From contig NC_021182.1 in assembly GCF_000389635.1 (NCBI RefSeq), positions 4,443,925-4,507,924 on the forward strand: a stretch of 64,000 nucleotides of DNA. Direction: 5' to 3'. The notes beneath the pieces were generated by a model, which saw only the letters and a list, made by a program, of their open reading frames with translations, did no database searches and had not been told where the DNA came from. Position numbers and translations under genes: made by a program. Positions 11,592-20,355 of this stretch are shown piece by piece. The stretch is from Clostridium pasteurianum BC1 (GTDB taxonomy: Bacteria; Bacillota; Clostridia; Clostridiales; Clostridiaceae). Numbering within the stretch: the stretch's first letter is position 1; each line of letters begins with the position of its first letter.

Positions 11592-11621
11592 TTGCAAACG
11601 ATTTGCAGCAAGGTATATAAT
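11592..11621 (+). promoter_or_regulatory. znuCB promoter with overlapping palindromic operator
   Basis: TATAAT at 11616-11621 is preceded after 18 bases by TTGCAA (11592-11597). A perfect 6-3-6 palindrome, TGCAAA-CGA-TTTGCA (11593-11607), covers the -35 region. A repressor bound there would block the promoter, as expected for a metal-responsive regulator of a zinc or manganese importer. Which regulator binds is unknown; no regulator gene is adjacent. The leader to znuC is about 120 bases. Confidence 0.6.
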
Positions 11622-11749
11622 TATTTTAGTTCTGTATCGATTTTTATAAATATCTATTATTTTTACAATAATTTGTTAATAATCTATATAGTTAATACAT
11701 TTACTTTATATAACCCAATAACCTTAATGAATTTTCAGGAGGACATTTT

Positions 11750-12430
11750 ATGATTGAAATAAAAAATTTATGCTTTTCCTATACTAAATCTTTGCCATAT
11801 ATTTTAAATAATATAAACTTAAATATAAAAAAAGGTTGCTATATTTCCATTTTAGGTGAAAATGGCAGCGGTAAAAGTACTCTCATGAAGCTGATACTTA
11901 ATTTGCTAAAGCCTACTATAGGAACAATTGATATATCCACTAAAAAGATAGGTTATGTTCCTCAACTGCTAGAGAATTTTAATAGTTCCTTTCCAATAAC
12001 CGTAGGTGAAATACTTAAATGTCATAGGTCAGCTCTAAAAATAAAGAATTCTAAATGTATAGATGAAACTCTTTCCATTGTTAAAATGAATAGTTTCAAA
12101 AACAACTTAATTGGCGAATTATCAGGGGGTCAAAAGCAGAAGGTATTTATTGCCAAAGCTCTTATGGGAGAACCTGAACTTATGATTTTAGACGAACCCT
12201 CCACTGGAATTGATATAAAAAGCCAGAGTGAGATATACTCTTTTGTGAAAAATTTAAATAAAGAAAAAGGAATAACCATACTTTCAGTAGAGCATAATTT
12301 ACAGGCTGCCATTGAAAACTCAACTCATATATTTAAAATGGATAAAGGCAATGGATGTCTGTTAACTATAAATGATTACCTGAGAACTACTACGGAGGGT
12401 TTAGATAATGTTAGAAGTTTTTCATCTTAG
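11750..12430 (+). CDS. znuC: zinc/manganese-type ABC transporter ATPase
   Basis: Energises metal import. The 226-residue protein has Walker A GENGSGKST, Q-loop GYVPQ, signature LSGGQKQKV, Walker B LMILDEPSTG and switch His in VEHN. It belongs to the ZnuC/MntB/AdcC group by similarity and by pairing with an ABC-3 family permease. The start follows AGGAGG. It overlaps znuB by 23 bases. Zinc versus manganese cannot be decided from these two proteins. Confidence 0.9.
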   Translation: MIEIKNLCFSYTKSLPYILNNINLNIKKGCYISILGENGSGKSTLMKLILNLLKPTIGTIDISTKKIGYVPQLLENFNSSFPITVGEILKCHRSALKIKNSKCIDETLSIVKMNSFKNNLIGELSGGQKQKVFIAKALMGEPELMILDEPSTGIDIKSQSEIYSFVKNLNKEKGITILSVEHNLQAAIENSTHIFKMDKGNGCLLTINDYLRTTTEGLDNVRSFSS

Positions 12431-13217
12431 TTTTATGCGAAATGCATTTATGGCAGCTATATTAGTATCTATACTATGTCCTTCCATAGGTGTATTTCTA
12501 GTTTTAAAAAGATATGCAATGGTAGGTGATACTCTTTCACATGCTTCTTTTGCTGGTGTCGCCATTGGTCTTGTATTTGGTCAAAGCCCTATAATATATG
12601 CCTTTATATTTACTTCTATCTGCGCTGTATTAATAGAACTTTTAAAAAACTATTATAAACAATATTCTGATTTAATATTACCAATTATACTTACCTTCTC
12701 TGTAGGGATTGCCATAACCCTTACCAGCAGCGGCAAGGCTCACGGCAATATTGAATCTTTCCTATTTGGAAGTATTCTTACTGTAGAAAAAAGCGACTTA
12801 TACACTATTTTAATTTTAAGTATAATATGCGTCATTCTCTTAAAGGTATTATATGAAAAACTTGTATATATAACCTTCGATGAAAACGGTGCAAAGGTAG
12901 CCAATATAAATGTAAAACTTATAAATTATATATTTGCTCTTTTAGTTGGTGCTTCTATATCTGTTTCCATAAGAATAATAGGAATACTTGTAGTTTCTTC
13001 CATGGTGGCAGTTCCTGTAGCCACAGCTATGCAGCTTAATAGTAGCTTCAAGAAAACACTTATTTATTCCGTTATATTTGGATTTATAGATATAATTTTC
13101 GGTCTTATTCTGTCTTATTACCTCAATTGTGCACCAGGTGGAACAATTGCACTAACCTCAGTTTTTGTACTTGTTACTGTTCTTATAGTTAGAGTTTTTG
13201 TAAAAAAGAAAGCATAA
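12408..13217 (+). CDS. znuB: zinc/manganese-type ABC transporter permease
   Basis: Membrane channel partner of the preceding ATPase. The 269-residue ABC-3 family protein has about eight helices, with the characteristic RYAMVGDTLSHASFAGVAIG segment near residue 37 and the conserved RIIGILVVSSMVAVPVATA block near 188. It is translated from within the znuC end, so the two are coupled. A binding protein normally completes this system, and none is encoded beside it. Confidence 0.9.
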   Translation: MLEVFHLSFMRNAFMAAILVSILCPSIGVFLVLKRYAMVGDTLSHASFAGVAIGLVFGQSPIIYAFIFTSICAVLIELLKNYYKQYSDLILPIILTFSVGIAITLTSSGKAHGNIESFLFGSILTVEKSDLYTILILSIICVILLKVLYEKLVYITFDENGAKVANINVKLINYIFALLVGASISVSIRIIGILVVSSMVAVPVATAMQLNSSFKKTLIYSVIFGFIDIIFGLILSYYLNCAPGGTIALTSVFVLVTVLIVRVFVKKKA

Positions 13218-13222
13218 ATAAT

Positions 13223-13275
13223 AAACCACAATGAAACTCCACTAATATCTATGTGAATTTCATTGTGGTTTTATT
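13223..13275 (+). terminator. terminator after znuB
   Basis: AAACCACAATGAAA pairs with TTTCATTGTGGTTT around a 21-base loop, followed by a T-rich tract. It starts a few bases past the znuB stop. Confidence 0.8.
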
Positions 13276-13366
13276 TTATATAAAATCCTATCATAGGTCA
13301 CATACTTAAAAACATATTGCCAAATATATAAATTTGCTTTAAGCTAAAACAAATAATCCTTTCTTA

Positions 13367-14482
13367 TTATTTGTTAAAATACTGATAATAATAACACTGA
13401 ATTCTACCATTATAAAGCTTTCTATTTTTATCAGCTTTCTTGCCAAACAGCTTTTGAAAATCCTTATATGGGGTTATTACAAAAATAGACCAGTCATCAA
13501 GCTGTGAATATAATTTACCAAAGTCTCTATAAAGTTTTTCTAATTCCTTCTGTTCTCCCATTCTCTCTCCATAGGGTGGATTTGAAATAATATATCCGCA
13601 TTTTTTCTTAGAAGAAAACTCATTCATAGGAAGCTTTTGAAAGGCTATAAATTCTGAAACTCCAGCCTTTTCTGCATTATCTTTAGCCGTTCTTAAAACC
13701 CAGGTATCTATGTCAGAGGCTAAAATTCTAAAATTTTCTTTATTAACTGCTTTTTTAGCACCTTCACGAACTTGATCCCACATTTTCTTATCAGCACCAG
13801 GCCAGGTTTCACATACAAAAGTTCTATTGAGTCCAGGTGCTATATTCTTACCTATCATAGCTGCTTCAATGGCAATTGTTCCTGAACCACAACAAACATC
13901 TGCAAGAGTCTTAGAAGCATCCCATTTACTTATAAGCACTAGAGCTGCTGAAAGAGTTTCTTTTAGTGGTGCACCACCTGAATTCTTTCTATAACCTCTC
14001 CTGTGAAGTCCTTCCCCAGAAGTATCTATAGTAAGAGTTACCATATCCTTTAGCAAGGCAACTTCTATTTTGTACTCTGGGCCATCCTCTGAAAACCAGT
14101 CTCTATTATATTTCTTTTTCATTGCCTCAACTACGGCCTTTTTAACTATAGATTGACAATCTGGTACACTAAATAGCTTTGACTTTATGGATTTTCCCAC
14201 TATATGCATATTGCCATTTACAGGAATAATATCTCCCCAAGGTACTGACTTTGTTCCCTGAAAAAGTTCTTCAAAGGTTTCAGCTTTAAAATTTGCTACT
14301 TGTATTAAAATTCTCTCTGCAGTCCTAAGCCATATATTTGCAATGGCTATATCCATTTCATCTCCAGTAAAAGTAACTCTTCCGTCTTCTACCTTAAGTT
14401 CTTCATATCCAAGTCCTTTAAGCTCTTTTGCAGTAATTGCCTCTATTCCAAAGGTGGTAGTTGCTATTAAAGTATAATCCAT
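13367..14482 (-). CDS. THUMP-domain class I RNA methyltransferase (RlmL N-part/YpsC type)
   Basis: Predicted SAM-dependent guanine-N2 methyltransferase acting on 23S rRNA, by analogy with the N-terminal half of RlmKL and Bacillus YpsC. The 371-residue protein has an N-terminal THUMP region (about 40-155), the GLHRRGYRKNSGGAPLKETL linker, SAM-binding ADVCCGSGTIAIEAA near 198, and the catalytic ISNPPYGERMG. The start follows AGGAGA. It stands alone in its transcription direction. The exact target nucleotide is inferred, not shown. Confidence 0.88.
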   Translation of the reverse strand: MDYTLIATTTFGIEAITAKELKGLGYEELKVEDGRVTFTGDEMDIAIANIWLRTAERILIQVANFKAETFEELFQGTKSVPWGDIIPVNGNMHIVGKSIKSKLFSVPDCQSIVKKAVVEAMKKKYNRDWFSEDGPEYKIEVALLKDMVTLTIDTSGEGLHRRGYRKNSGGAPLKETLSAALVLISKWDASKTLADVCCGSGTIAIEAAMIGKNIAPGLNRTFVCETWPGADKKMWDQVREGAKKAVNKENFRILASDIDTWVLRTAKDNAEKAGVSEFIAFQKLPMNEFSSKKKCGYIISNPPYGERMGEQKELEKLYRDFGKLYSQLDDWSIFVITPYKDFQKLFGKKADKNRKLYNGRIQCYYYQYFNK

Positions 14483-14547
14483 ATATTTTTCTCCTGTTAG
14501 TTTAAATTAAGCACACTAGAAATATGCCCTATGTATTTTTAAATGTG

Positions 14548-15501
14548 TTATTGATCCATCCAGCCCTTGCCCTTAAACCAAATATACATTATTACAGCTA
14601 TTGCTGCCATTATTATCATTACTCCAAAGTAACCGTATTTCCAATCCAATTCGGGCATATATTTAAAATTCATACCATAAACTCCAGCAATAAAAGTTAA
14701 AGGAATAAATATAGTAGTTATAACTGTCAAAACCATCATATTTCTATTCATCTTAGCTGAATTTATAGATAAGTAATTATCTCTTATATCCGCTGTCATT
14801 TCTCTGCTGGACTCTATCATACTTGAAAGCTTTAAAAGATGGTCATATATATCTGAAAAATAGATTTTGTGATCATTGAAACTCTTTAACCTTTCAGAAT
14901 TAAGTATCCTATATAACAAGTCCCTCATAGAATTTATGGTTTTTCTCAATACCAACAATTCTTTTCTTATCTCAAACACGTTACCTATTAAATCATATAT
15001 AGACTTATCCTTTTCTTCATCTTCTATATTATCCAATACATCTTGAATTTTATATACTGACGGGAAAAAATTATCTACTACCTTATCTAATATCTGATGT
15101 GCAATATATGTTGTCCCATTTCCCCAATCCCCTTCATTTCTATTAGCTTTCTCCCAAGCTTCATCTAGTTCAATCAAAATGGATTTATGATAAGATACAA
15201 CATATTTTTCACTTACAAAAACATCTACTTCTATTGGTTTCAAACTGTTTTTATCTAAAGCATTGAAAACAAAGAAATTATATTTATCATAATAATCCAC
15301 TTTGGGACTATTTAAATTTGACATACAATCTTCTATGGCCAAGCTATGAAAATGAAAATAACTGCGAAGTAAATTGTCTTCAGTAGCTGTTGGATTATTA
15401 AAATCAATCCAATACCATTTAATATTTTCATTATCCAATTCCTGTAGGGTTAAATTATAAATGGGTTTTAAATCATTTGCAATAGCCAGTATTCTAAGCA
15501 A
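14548..15501 (-). CDS. corA: CorA-family magnesium/divalent cation transporter
   Basis: Pentameric channel for Mg2+ or related cations. The 317-residue protein has a long soluble N-domain rich in charged helices, then two C-terminal helices. The family's GMN signature is present in AGVYGMNFKYMPEL just after the first helix. The start codon appears to be TTG (15499-15501) behind AAAGGTTGG; no ATG in frame is nearby. The gene lies downstream of the G1P dehydrogenase region but has no overlap with it. Confidence 0.92.
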   Translation of the reverse strand: MLRILAIANDLKPIYNLTLQELDNENIKWYWIDFNNPTATEDNLLRSYFHFHSLAIEDCMSNLNSPKVDYYDKYNFFVFNALDKNSLKPIEVDVFVSEKYVVSYHKSILIELDEAWEKANRNEGDWGNGTTYIAHQILDKVVDNFFPSVYKIQDVLDNIEDEEKDKSIYDLIGNVFEIRKELLVLRKTINSMRDLLYRILNSERLKSFNDHKIYFSDIYDHLLKLSSMIESSREMTADIRDNYLSINSAKMNRNMMVLTVITTIFIPLTFIAGVYGMNFKYMPELDWKYGYFGVMIIMAAIAVIMYIWFKGKGWMDQ

Positions 15502-15641
15502 TTGAATCCAACCTTTCTTCTTAATGGTTAAATATTATTATAATCAATATCCCTTATGATGATTTTTAAACAATTGAAAATTCACCCATTTATATAATAT
15601 ACTATTAAGGCTTTCTCCTCAATACAACATATAATACAGAA

Positions 15642-16703
15642 TTAAACTAATATCTTACTTAATATTTCATCTTCATCAATAATTCTTTTAGCAATTTCTA
15701 CATTTTCCTTAACATGAATATAGGTATATCTATTAGGTTTTATAGAGGGTGCAATTTCAACAGCCTTTTTAAAATCATCTTTTTTCATTTTTAAAGTGGC
15801 TACATAGTTAAAAAAACCAGTATCCTGTAACACTTTAGTAATTCTCTTATATCTGTGCTGCTGTACTTTTGACATTATATAAGTTGCTATTCCCACTTGA
15901 ACTCCGTGAAGCTGAGGAACTGTTAAAAAACTATCTAATGCATGCGAAATCAAATGTTCTGCGCCACTTGCTGGTGAACTATTCCCTGCAATCTCCATGG
16001 ATATTCCATTCATAGTTAAGGAATCTACTAATTCTTTTAAAAATAAGTCATCCTTTATAGTCTCAAACTCTGTTCTTACAAAACTATTTACAGCTTTTTT
16101 CGATATCATTACGGCGAAATCATCTACTACAGTCTTTTTATTATCTTCTTCAAATTTCCAATCATACAATGCAGTTATATTGGAAACTAGATCCCCTACT
16201 CCTGAATATATAAATTTTTCAGGTGCACCTTTTATTACATCAATATCTACTATTATTCCATAAGGTGTCTTTGCAGGCAGCGATGTTCTTTTACCCTTTA
16301 AAGTGAGAGAAGCTCCAGCACTGGCGAAACCATCATTAGAGGTAGAAGTTGGTATGCTTATAAAAGGTAATTTTCTTAAAAAAGCCATATACTTTACTGC
16401 ATCAATTGCCTTTCCTCCACCAACTCCAATTAATAAATCTACATCATTTGGTATCTCAAAGGCCTGTATACCTATTCCTTCAAAGTCTATATTTGTAACT
16501 TCTCCTATACTTGATATATCTATTCCCACATTTAATATTGATTTTTCTATTTTCTTTCCAAACAGTTCATATATACCTTCACCAAAGTATATAGACACTC
16601 TTTTAAACATACATTTTTCTATTATACTTCCTATATACTCTATGTTTCCCTTTCCAACTTCCAGTATAGATGGAATAGCTATTCTATGGGTACTTCCCTT
16701 CAT
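15642..16703 (-). CDS. sn-glycerol-1-phosphate dehydrogenase (EgsA/AraM family)
   Basis: Iron-dependent-alcohol-dehydrogenase fold enzyme predicted to reduce dihydroxyacetone phosphate to sn-glycerol-1-phosphate. I start it at the ATG at 16701-16703 (MKGSTHRIAIP, 353 residues), which overlaps the upstream stop as ATGA and follows AAGGGGTGGA; a longer reading would run into the upstream gene. Visible motifs are IGVGGGKAIDAVKY, PTSTSNDGFASAGAS, and the metal-binding histidines in GAEHLISHAL and QLHGVQVG. Bacillus AraM is the closest known bacterial type; the cellular use here is unknown. Confidence 0.85.
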   Translation of the reverse strand: MKGSTHRIAIPSILEVGKGNIEYIGSIIEKCMFKRVSIYFGEGIYELFGKKIEKSILNVGIDISSIGEVTNIDFEGIGIQAFEIPNDVDLLIGVGGGKAIDAVKYMAFLRKLPFISIPTSTSNDGFASAGASLTLKGKRTSLPAKTPYGIIVDIDVIKGAPEKFIYSGVGDLVSNITALYDWKFEEDNKKTVVDDFAVMISKKAVNSFVRTEFETIKDDLFLKELVDSLTMNGISMEIAGNSSPASGAEHLISHALDSFLTVPQLHGVQVGIATYIMSKVQQHRYKRITKVLQDTGFFNYVATLKMKKDDFKKAVEIAPSIKPNRYTYIHVKENVEIAKRIIDEDEILSKILV

Positions 16704-17359
16704 TTGTTCCACCCCTTTATATATTTTTCTACCGTTGGCCATATCTCACTAAAATTTTTAAATTCAATGCACTCTTTATTTTCTTTTTTCAATAAATCAA
16801 CTAAAACATCTTTGGCAAAGACTACATCTGCCAAAAGAGCTGCCTTTAAATCTGGCTCTGTATCTCCAGCATAAAAAATCTTATCATATTTTTGTTTTAA
16901 TTTTTTTACTACCTTTAGCTTATCAATTCCATATATCTCAGAATAAAATTCACTTTTTTCATCTAATACAAAATGTATTCCTTTATCTTTGTAAATAGCC
17001 TCATTAGAGTATATATCAACATCTTTAATTTCATTCTTATCAAATATTTTGTTAATGTAATAGCTAGTTCCAGCACTGATAACTACAAAATCTCCATCTG
17101 CTGCTTTAATTTTCTTTATAAATTCACCTGCATAAGGGTCAAATGAAATTCTCATTATGTCTTCATCTATTTCTTTTTCATTTCTTCTTATATTTTTGAA
17201 GACATATCCTAAATAATCTACATCTTTTATTTTTTTACTTCTCCAATCCTTATACATCTGTGTACATTCATCTTTTAGGTACTCATCCATTATTATTTTA
17301 TAAAAATCCTTTTCAGTTAATGTTCCATCAAAATCCGATATAAATGCAAAGTTTAACAT
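16700..17359 (-). CDS. HAD-superfamily phosphatase (MtnX-like)
   Basis: The 219-residue protein opens with the HAD nucleophile motif SDFDGTLT, followed by the Ser motif FVVISAGTS and the acidic motif FYAGDTEPDLKAAL, so it should be an active phosphatase. Overall pattern resembles the MtnX/PSPase-like subgroup. No methionine-salvage genes are nearby. It is translationally coupled by ATGA to the G1P dehydrogenase, suggesting a shared small phosphorylated substrate, for example glycerol-1-phosphate. Its Shine-Dalgarno sequence coincides with the end of the IS110 element. Confidence 0.82.
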   Translation of the reverse strand: MLNFAFISDFDGTLTEKDFYKIIMDEYLKDECTQMYKDWRSKKIKDVDYLGYVFKNIRRNEKEIDEDIMRISFDPYAGEFIKKIKAADGDFVVISAGTSYYINKIFDKNEIKDVDIYSNEAIYKDKGIHFVLDEKSEFYSEIYGIDKLKVVKKLKQKYDKIFYAGDTEPDLKAALLADVVFAKDVLVDLLKKENKECIEFKNFSEIWPTVEKYIKGWNK

Positions 17360-17589
17360 AACATCCTCTCCTCGTATAATAAGTTTATAGTCAGTTAAAT
17401 AACTGTTATAGACTTATTTATTTTTTATATTTTGTATAGATTAAGAAAGCATCTCTATTTTTCTAATGGGGATTCTCCCAATTCAATATTGCTGATTCTT
17501 TAACTTTCAAATCTATACATTTTAACTTACTATTTATCAAAGGATTTCCTAATGCTAAAATAGTCCTTATGGAACTTTAGCAAAGGTTA

Positions 17590-17760
17590 CTGCATTATCT
17601 CTCCTGCAAAACTTATTGTTATTGCCTAGAAAGCTTGCAGCCTGACCAAAGTATCATATTCTGCTTACACAAATGTTGCATATCCTTTCGTAGCCACCAG
17701 CAAGGTTTTTCGTCTGGATAAATGCTAATTACGCGAGGTTGCAGTCAGTACTTTGGATTA
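17590..17760 (+). ncRNA. candidate IS110 bridge (seek) RNA, copy A
   Basis: IS110-group elements encode a guide RNA in the noncoding region before the transposase. Here a stem CTGCAA (17604-17609) / TTGCAG (17635-17640) and a longer-range pair CCAAAGTA (17646-17653) / TACTTTGG (17749-17756) can form. ATCTCTCCT at 17597-17605 matches the left junction of copy B over nine bases and of copy A over seven. AAAGC at 17630-17634 is the reverse complement of the right junction GCTTT. Boundaries are guesses. The same RNA is in copy B at about 37691-37861. Confidence 0.55.
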
Positions 17761-17809
17761 GGATAATTCCTTTCTAATTTCCTCATTATTTTTGAAAGGT
17801 GGTGATTTC

Positions 17810-19087
17810 ATGAAGAAATTAGATTACTTATCAACTCTATTTGTTGGTATCGATATTGGTGCGAGACAAAATGTTGTCTCTGCTATTAATTTTGATCAAG
17901 AATTCTTGATTAAAATGGAGCCTGTTCCTAATACACAATTTGGTGCAGAACAATTAGAATCCATGCTTGTTAAAGTGTTAGAAAAGAACACTTTTAAAAC
18001 TGTAATAATCGGCTTAGAATCTACTTCCTTTTACGGAGTACATATTGCCAATTTTTTATCTTCAAGTGAAAGACTTATGCCTTACAAGCCTTATGTTTAC
18101 TGCTTAAACCCTAAGGAAGTTGCTAACTACAAAGATTCCTTCAATTCTCTTGATAAAAATGACAGCATTGACTCTTTTGTTATTGCTGATTTTGCAAGAG
18201 TTGGCAGAATTCATACTGAACCCTGGCGGGGTTCTCAATATCTTGCTCTGCAAAGACTTACAAGACACAGGCTTCATATTGTTGAATGCTTAACCAGAGA
18301 AAAGACTTACATGTTATCCAATGTATTTCTCAAGTTTAGTGAATTTGCTTTGTTACAGGGTGATGATCATCCTTTTTCTGATAAATATGGTGCTACTGCG
18401 TCATCTATATTGACAGATTTTCTTTCTTCTGAAGATATTGCAAATACTTCAATTGAAGATCTTGTTGACTTCGTCAATAAAAAAAGTCGCAAGCGGATTT
18501 CCAATCCACAGATGACTGCTGAAATTCTGCAGCAGGCTGCACGTAATTCATACCGCCTTGATAAATGTTTGTATGAGCCTTTAACAACCTCAATTGCCTG
18601 CTCTTTTAATTGTATTCAGGCTTTTGAGAAAGAACTTAAAGCTATTAACAAGGCTATTGAAAAAGCAGTTATGGGAATGAACCCCGTTGAATACCAAATT
18701 TTAATGTCAATACCTGGGTTCGGCCCTGTTTACTCTAGTGGCATTCTTTCAGAATTAGGTAGTGTTCATGCTTTCCCTAATAACAATGCCATTGCTAAAT
18801 ACGCTGGCATCGTATGGAAGGAAAATCAATCTGGTGGTTTTAAGGCTGAAAACACACCAATGAACAAAGCAGGCAACCGTTATTTGCGCTATTATCTGAT
18901 AGAAGCTGCTGGAAGTATCGTAAGATATATTCCTGAATATCAAGAATTCTATCAGAAGAAATTTGCTGAAGTAACTACACATCAGCATAAACGAGCACTC
19001 GCACTAACATCTCGTAAATTGATTCGTTTGATTTTTGGATTGCTGGCTAAAAATCAACTCTACTCTTCAAATAGGGTAGATAAATAA
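17810..19087 (+). CDS. IS110-family DEDD transposase, copy A
   Basis: Recombinase of the element. The start is the ATG at 17810 (MKKLDYLSTL, 425 residues), seven bases after AAAGGTGG; a TTG 18 bases upstream is less likely. The N-terminal RuvC-like DEDD domain shows FVGIDIGARQ, IGLESTSFYG and the KNDSIDSFVIADFAR acidic pair. The C-terminal transposase-20 domain shows SIPGFGPVYSSGILSELG, the conserved Ser being its likely nucleophile, and NKAGNRYLRYYLIEAA. It appears intact and identical to the copy at 37911-39188. Confidence 0.96.
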   Translation: MKKLDYLSTLFVGIDIGARQNVVSAINFDQEFLIKMEPVPNTQFGAEQLESMLVKVLEKNTFKTVIIGLESTSFYGVHIANFLSSSERLMPYKPYVYCLNPKEVANYKDSFNSLDKNDSIDSFVIADFARVGRIHTEPWRGSQYLALQRLTRHRLHIVECLTREKTYMLSNVFLKFSEFALLQGDDHPFSDKYGATASSILTDFLSSEDIANTSIEDLVDFVNKKSRKRISNPQMTAEILQQAARNSYRLDKCLYEPLTTSIACSFNCIQAFEKELKAINKAIEKAVMGMNPVEYQILMSIPGFGPVYSSGILSELGSVHAFPNNNAIAKYAGIVWKENQSGGFKAENTPMNKAGNRYLRYYLIEAAGSIVRYIPEYQEFYQKKFAEVTTHQHKRALALTSRKLIRLIFGLLAKNQLYSSNRVDK

Positions 19088-19242
19088 ATAGTTTTGCGAA
19101 CATACGTTCTAAGTTTGACGTATGCTTGTTAAGGTTACCCATTTTTTTCAAAATCATTTCTTTTTCTTTTCATTTTGTTCTTGACATATTACCAAATTGC
19201 TTTAAGTTATTTTGTCTACTATTGTAATTTTTATTTATTCTA

Positions 19243-20046
19243 TCAAATAAATTTTGCTATGGACTCAATTATCATTGCAGCTGGCACAAGCAGCAGCTGT
19301 GCTAGAATTGTACCTAGTATAAGTCCAAAAACTATGAAAATTATACATCTACTGAATTGAAGCTCACTGCATTCTCCTCTTATGACATCATCTGTCAGCA
19401 TAGACGTATAGGGATCTATAAATATAGTTATAAGTATGGTTGATGACCCATTTATGACTGGTGCTAAATTGCTGCAGGTAGTTCTAAGGTCGGGATTTAA
19501 ACATCCAGCATAAAGGGCTGCCACTACACCTACAGTAGAAATTGAGCAAGCCATTATATTTAATATTATAATCTTTTTAGGAATCCTTCTTAAACTTTTT
19601 AATTGAGATATATTTTCCCTTTTAGGTTTAGATATACTTTTTTTAAACTGCTCTATTCCAGCTTTAGAAAAACTATGTACTAATAGTTTCGGTACAGATT
19701 TATACACACTAAAGCTATTGACAGTTTTACTGAATAATTTTATAAAAGTTGGCATTAATATAGCTCCTACTATGGCTCCTATAGTAGACAAGGCTAATAT
19801 CCATCTAAAAACATACAAAAATTCACCAGCTCGACCTACCCTTATACTTTCTTCTATGCTTTTAGACAATAGGGGAGCTTGAATTGTATTAGCAGTCCTA
19901 GCTATTAGAGAGAATATATTAAACACAGCAAAAGAAATTGCTATTCTTCCAGTCTTTATTCCAACAATTCTCACAGAATAGGATAGGGTGGATACTATAT
20001 ATATGACAAAAGTCAATATGAGCACAATAACTATGGCTACAGGCAT
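19243..20046 (-). CDS. amj: lipid II flippase Amj (DUF2837 family)
   Basis: Alternative lipid II flippase known from Bacillus YdaH, moving the peptidoglycan precursor across the membrane when MurJ is missing or inhibited. The 267-residue protein has about six helices and the family's conserved SVRIVGIKTGRIAISFAVFN and ANTIQAPLLSKSIE regions, and a C-terminal membrane segment. It is complete. The ATG follows AGGAGGTGC. The stop is 40 bases from the IS110 end; removing the IS would leave about 45 bases to the HAD gene, so an ancestral operon is likely. Confidence 0.88.
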   Translation of the reverse strand: MPVAIVIVLILTFVIYIVSTLSYSVRIVGIKTGRIAISFAVFNIFSLIARTANTIQAPLLSKSIEESIRVGRAGEFLYVFRWILALSTIGAIVGAILMPTFIKLFSKTVNSFSVYKSVPKLLVHSFSKAGIEQFKKSISKPKRENISQLKSLRRIPKKIIILNIMACSISTVGVVAALYAGCLNPDLRTTCSNLAPVINGSSTILITIFIDPYTSMLTDDVIRGECSELQFSRCIIFIVFGLILGTILAQLLLVPAAMIIESIAKFI

Positions 20047-20225
20047 TTGAGCACCTCCTAAATATTATCTCTTAAGCATTATCAGCTAAATAATAACACA
20101 AATATACCGGTTACTCCTTTGATACTTCCCTATAATATAATTCTATATTTTATATGAAAATCCTTTAAAATAAAATAATGCAAAAGTATATTCTATACTC
20201 TTGCATCTAAAAATCCATATAAACA

Positions 20226-20354
20226 GAGTTCTAAGTTTCAGATGGAATTTTTTTCTCCAGCTGAAACTTAGAACTCGTTATCCAGGGACGTAGCAGCCGT
20301 TATCTCCCACTTTGATAGAAGATGGGAGTATTACGGGTGGTAGTCATCGGATAA
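20226..20354 (+). repeat. two-hairpin structured repeat, copy 1 (possible RNA)
   Basis: Hairpin I is a 16-bp perfect stem (20226-20241 with 20261-20276). It is followed by ATCCAGGGACGT, then hairpin II with a lower stem AGCAGCCGT/ACGGGTGGT and an upper stem CTCCCA/TGGGAG separated by a TAT/TAT internal loop, and it ends TCATCGGATAA, which pairs with TTATCC. The same skeleton occurs at 22227-22335 and on the minus strand at 63819-64000. It ends two bases before the pbp stop codon on the opposite strand. Confidence 0.75.
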
Positions 20355-20355
20355 A

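Larger units (their letters stand above)
17366..19203 (+). mobile_element. IS110-family insertion sequence, copy A
   Basis: The 1838-base block is identical, as far as I could compare it, to 37467-39304; the flanks diverge immediately outside. It holds one DEDD transposase, a 444-base 5' noncoding region and about 116 bases after the gene. No terminal inverted repeats or target duplications are seen, as expected for IS110. Both copies share CTCTCC at the left and CTTT at the right junction, so the true ends lie within those bases, probably at a CT core. Near the left end is an inverted repeat CAGTTA/TAACTG. The insertion lies between amj and the HAD phosphatase gene. Confidence 0.93.

Noticed and set aside
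16704-16742. N-terminal 13-residue extension of the G1P dehydrogenase
   Set aside because: It is encoded inside the 3' end of the upstream phosphatase gene and starts without a ribosome binding site; the ATG at 16701-16703 has AAGGGGTGGA and an ATGA overlap.
17366-17440. Outward promoter in the IS110 left end driving the downstream genes
   Set aside because: Several -10-like hexamers are present on the minus strand, but none has a -35 box at proper spacing, so I do not claim it.
18755-18988. 77-codon open frame antisense to the IS110 transposase
   Set aside because: Present only because the transposase codons lack stops on the other strand; there is no start signal and no protein family.
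20226-20354. Structured repeat as a c-di-GMP, cobalamin or guanidine riboswitch
   Set aside because: None of the diagnostic conserved bases of those classes are present, and it is not placed as a leader of a same-strand gene.
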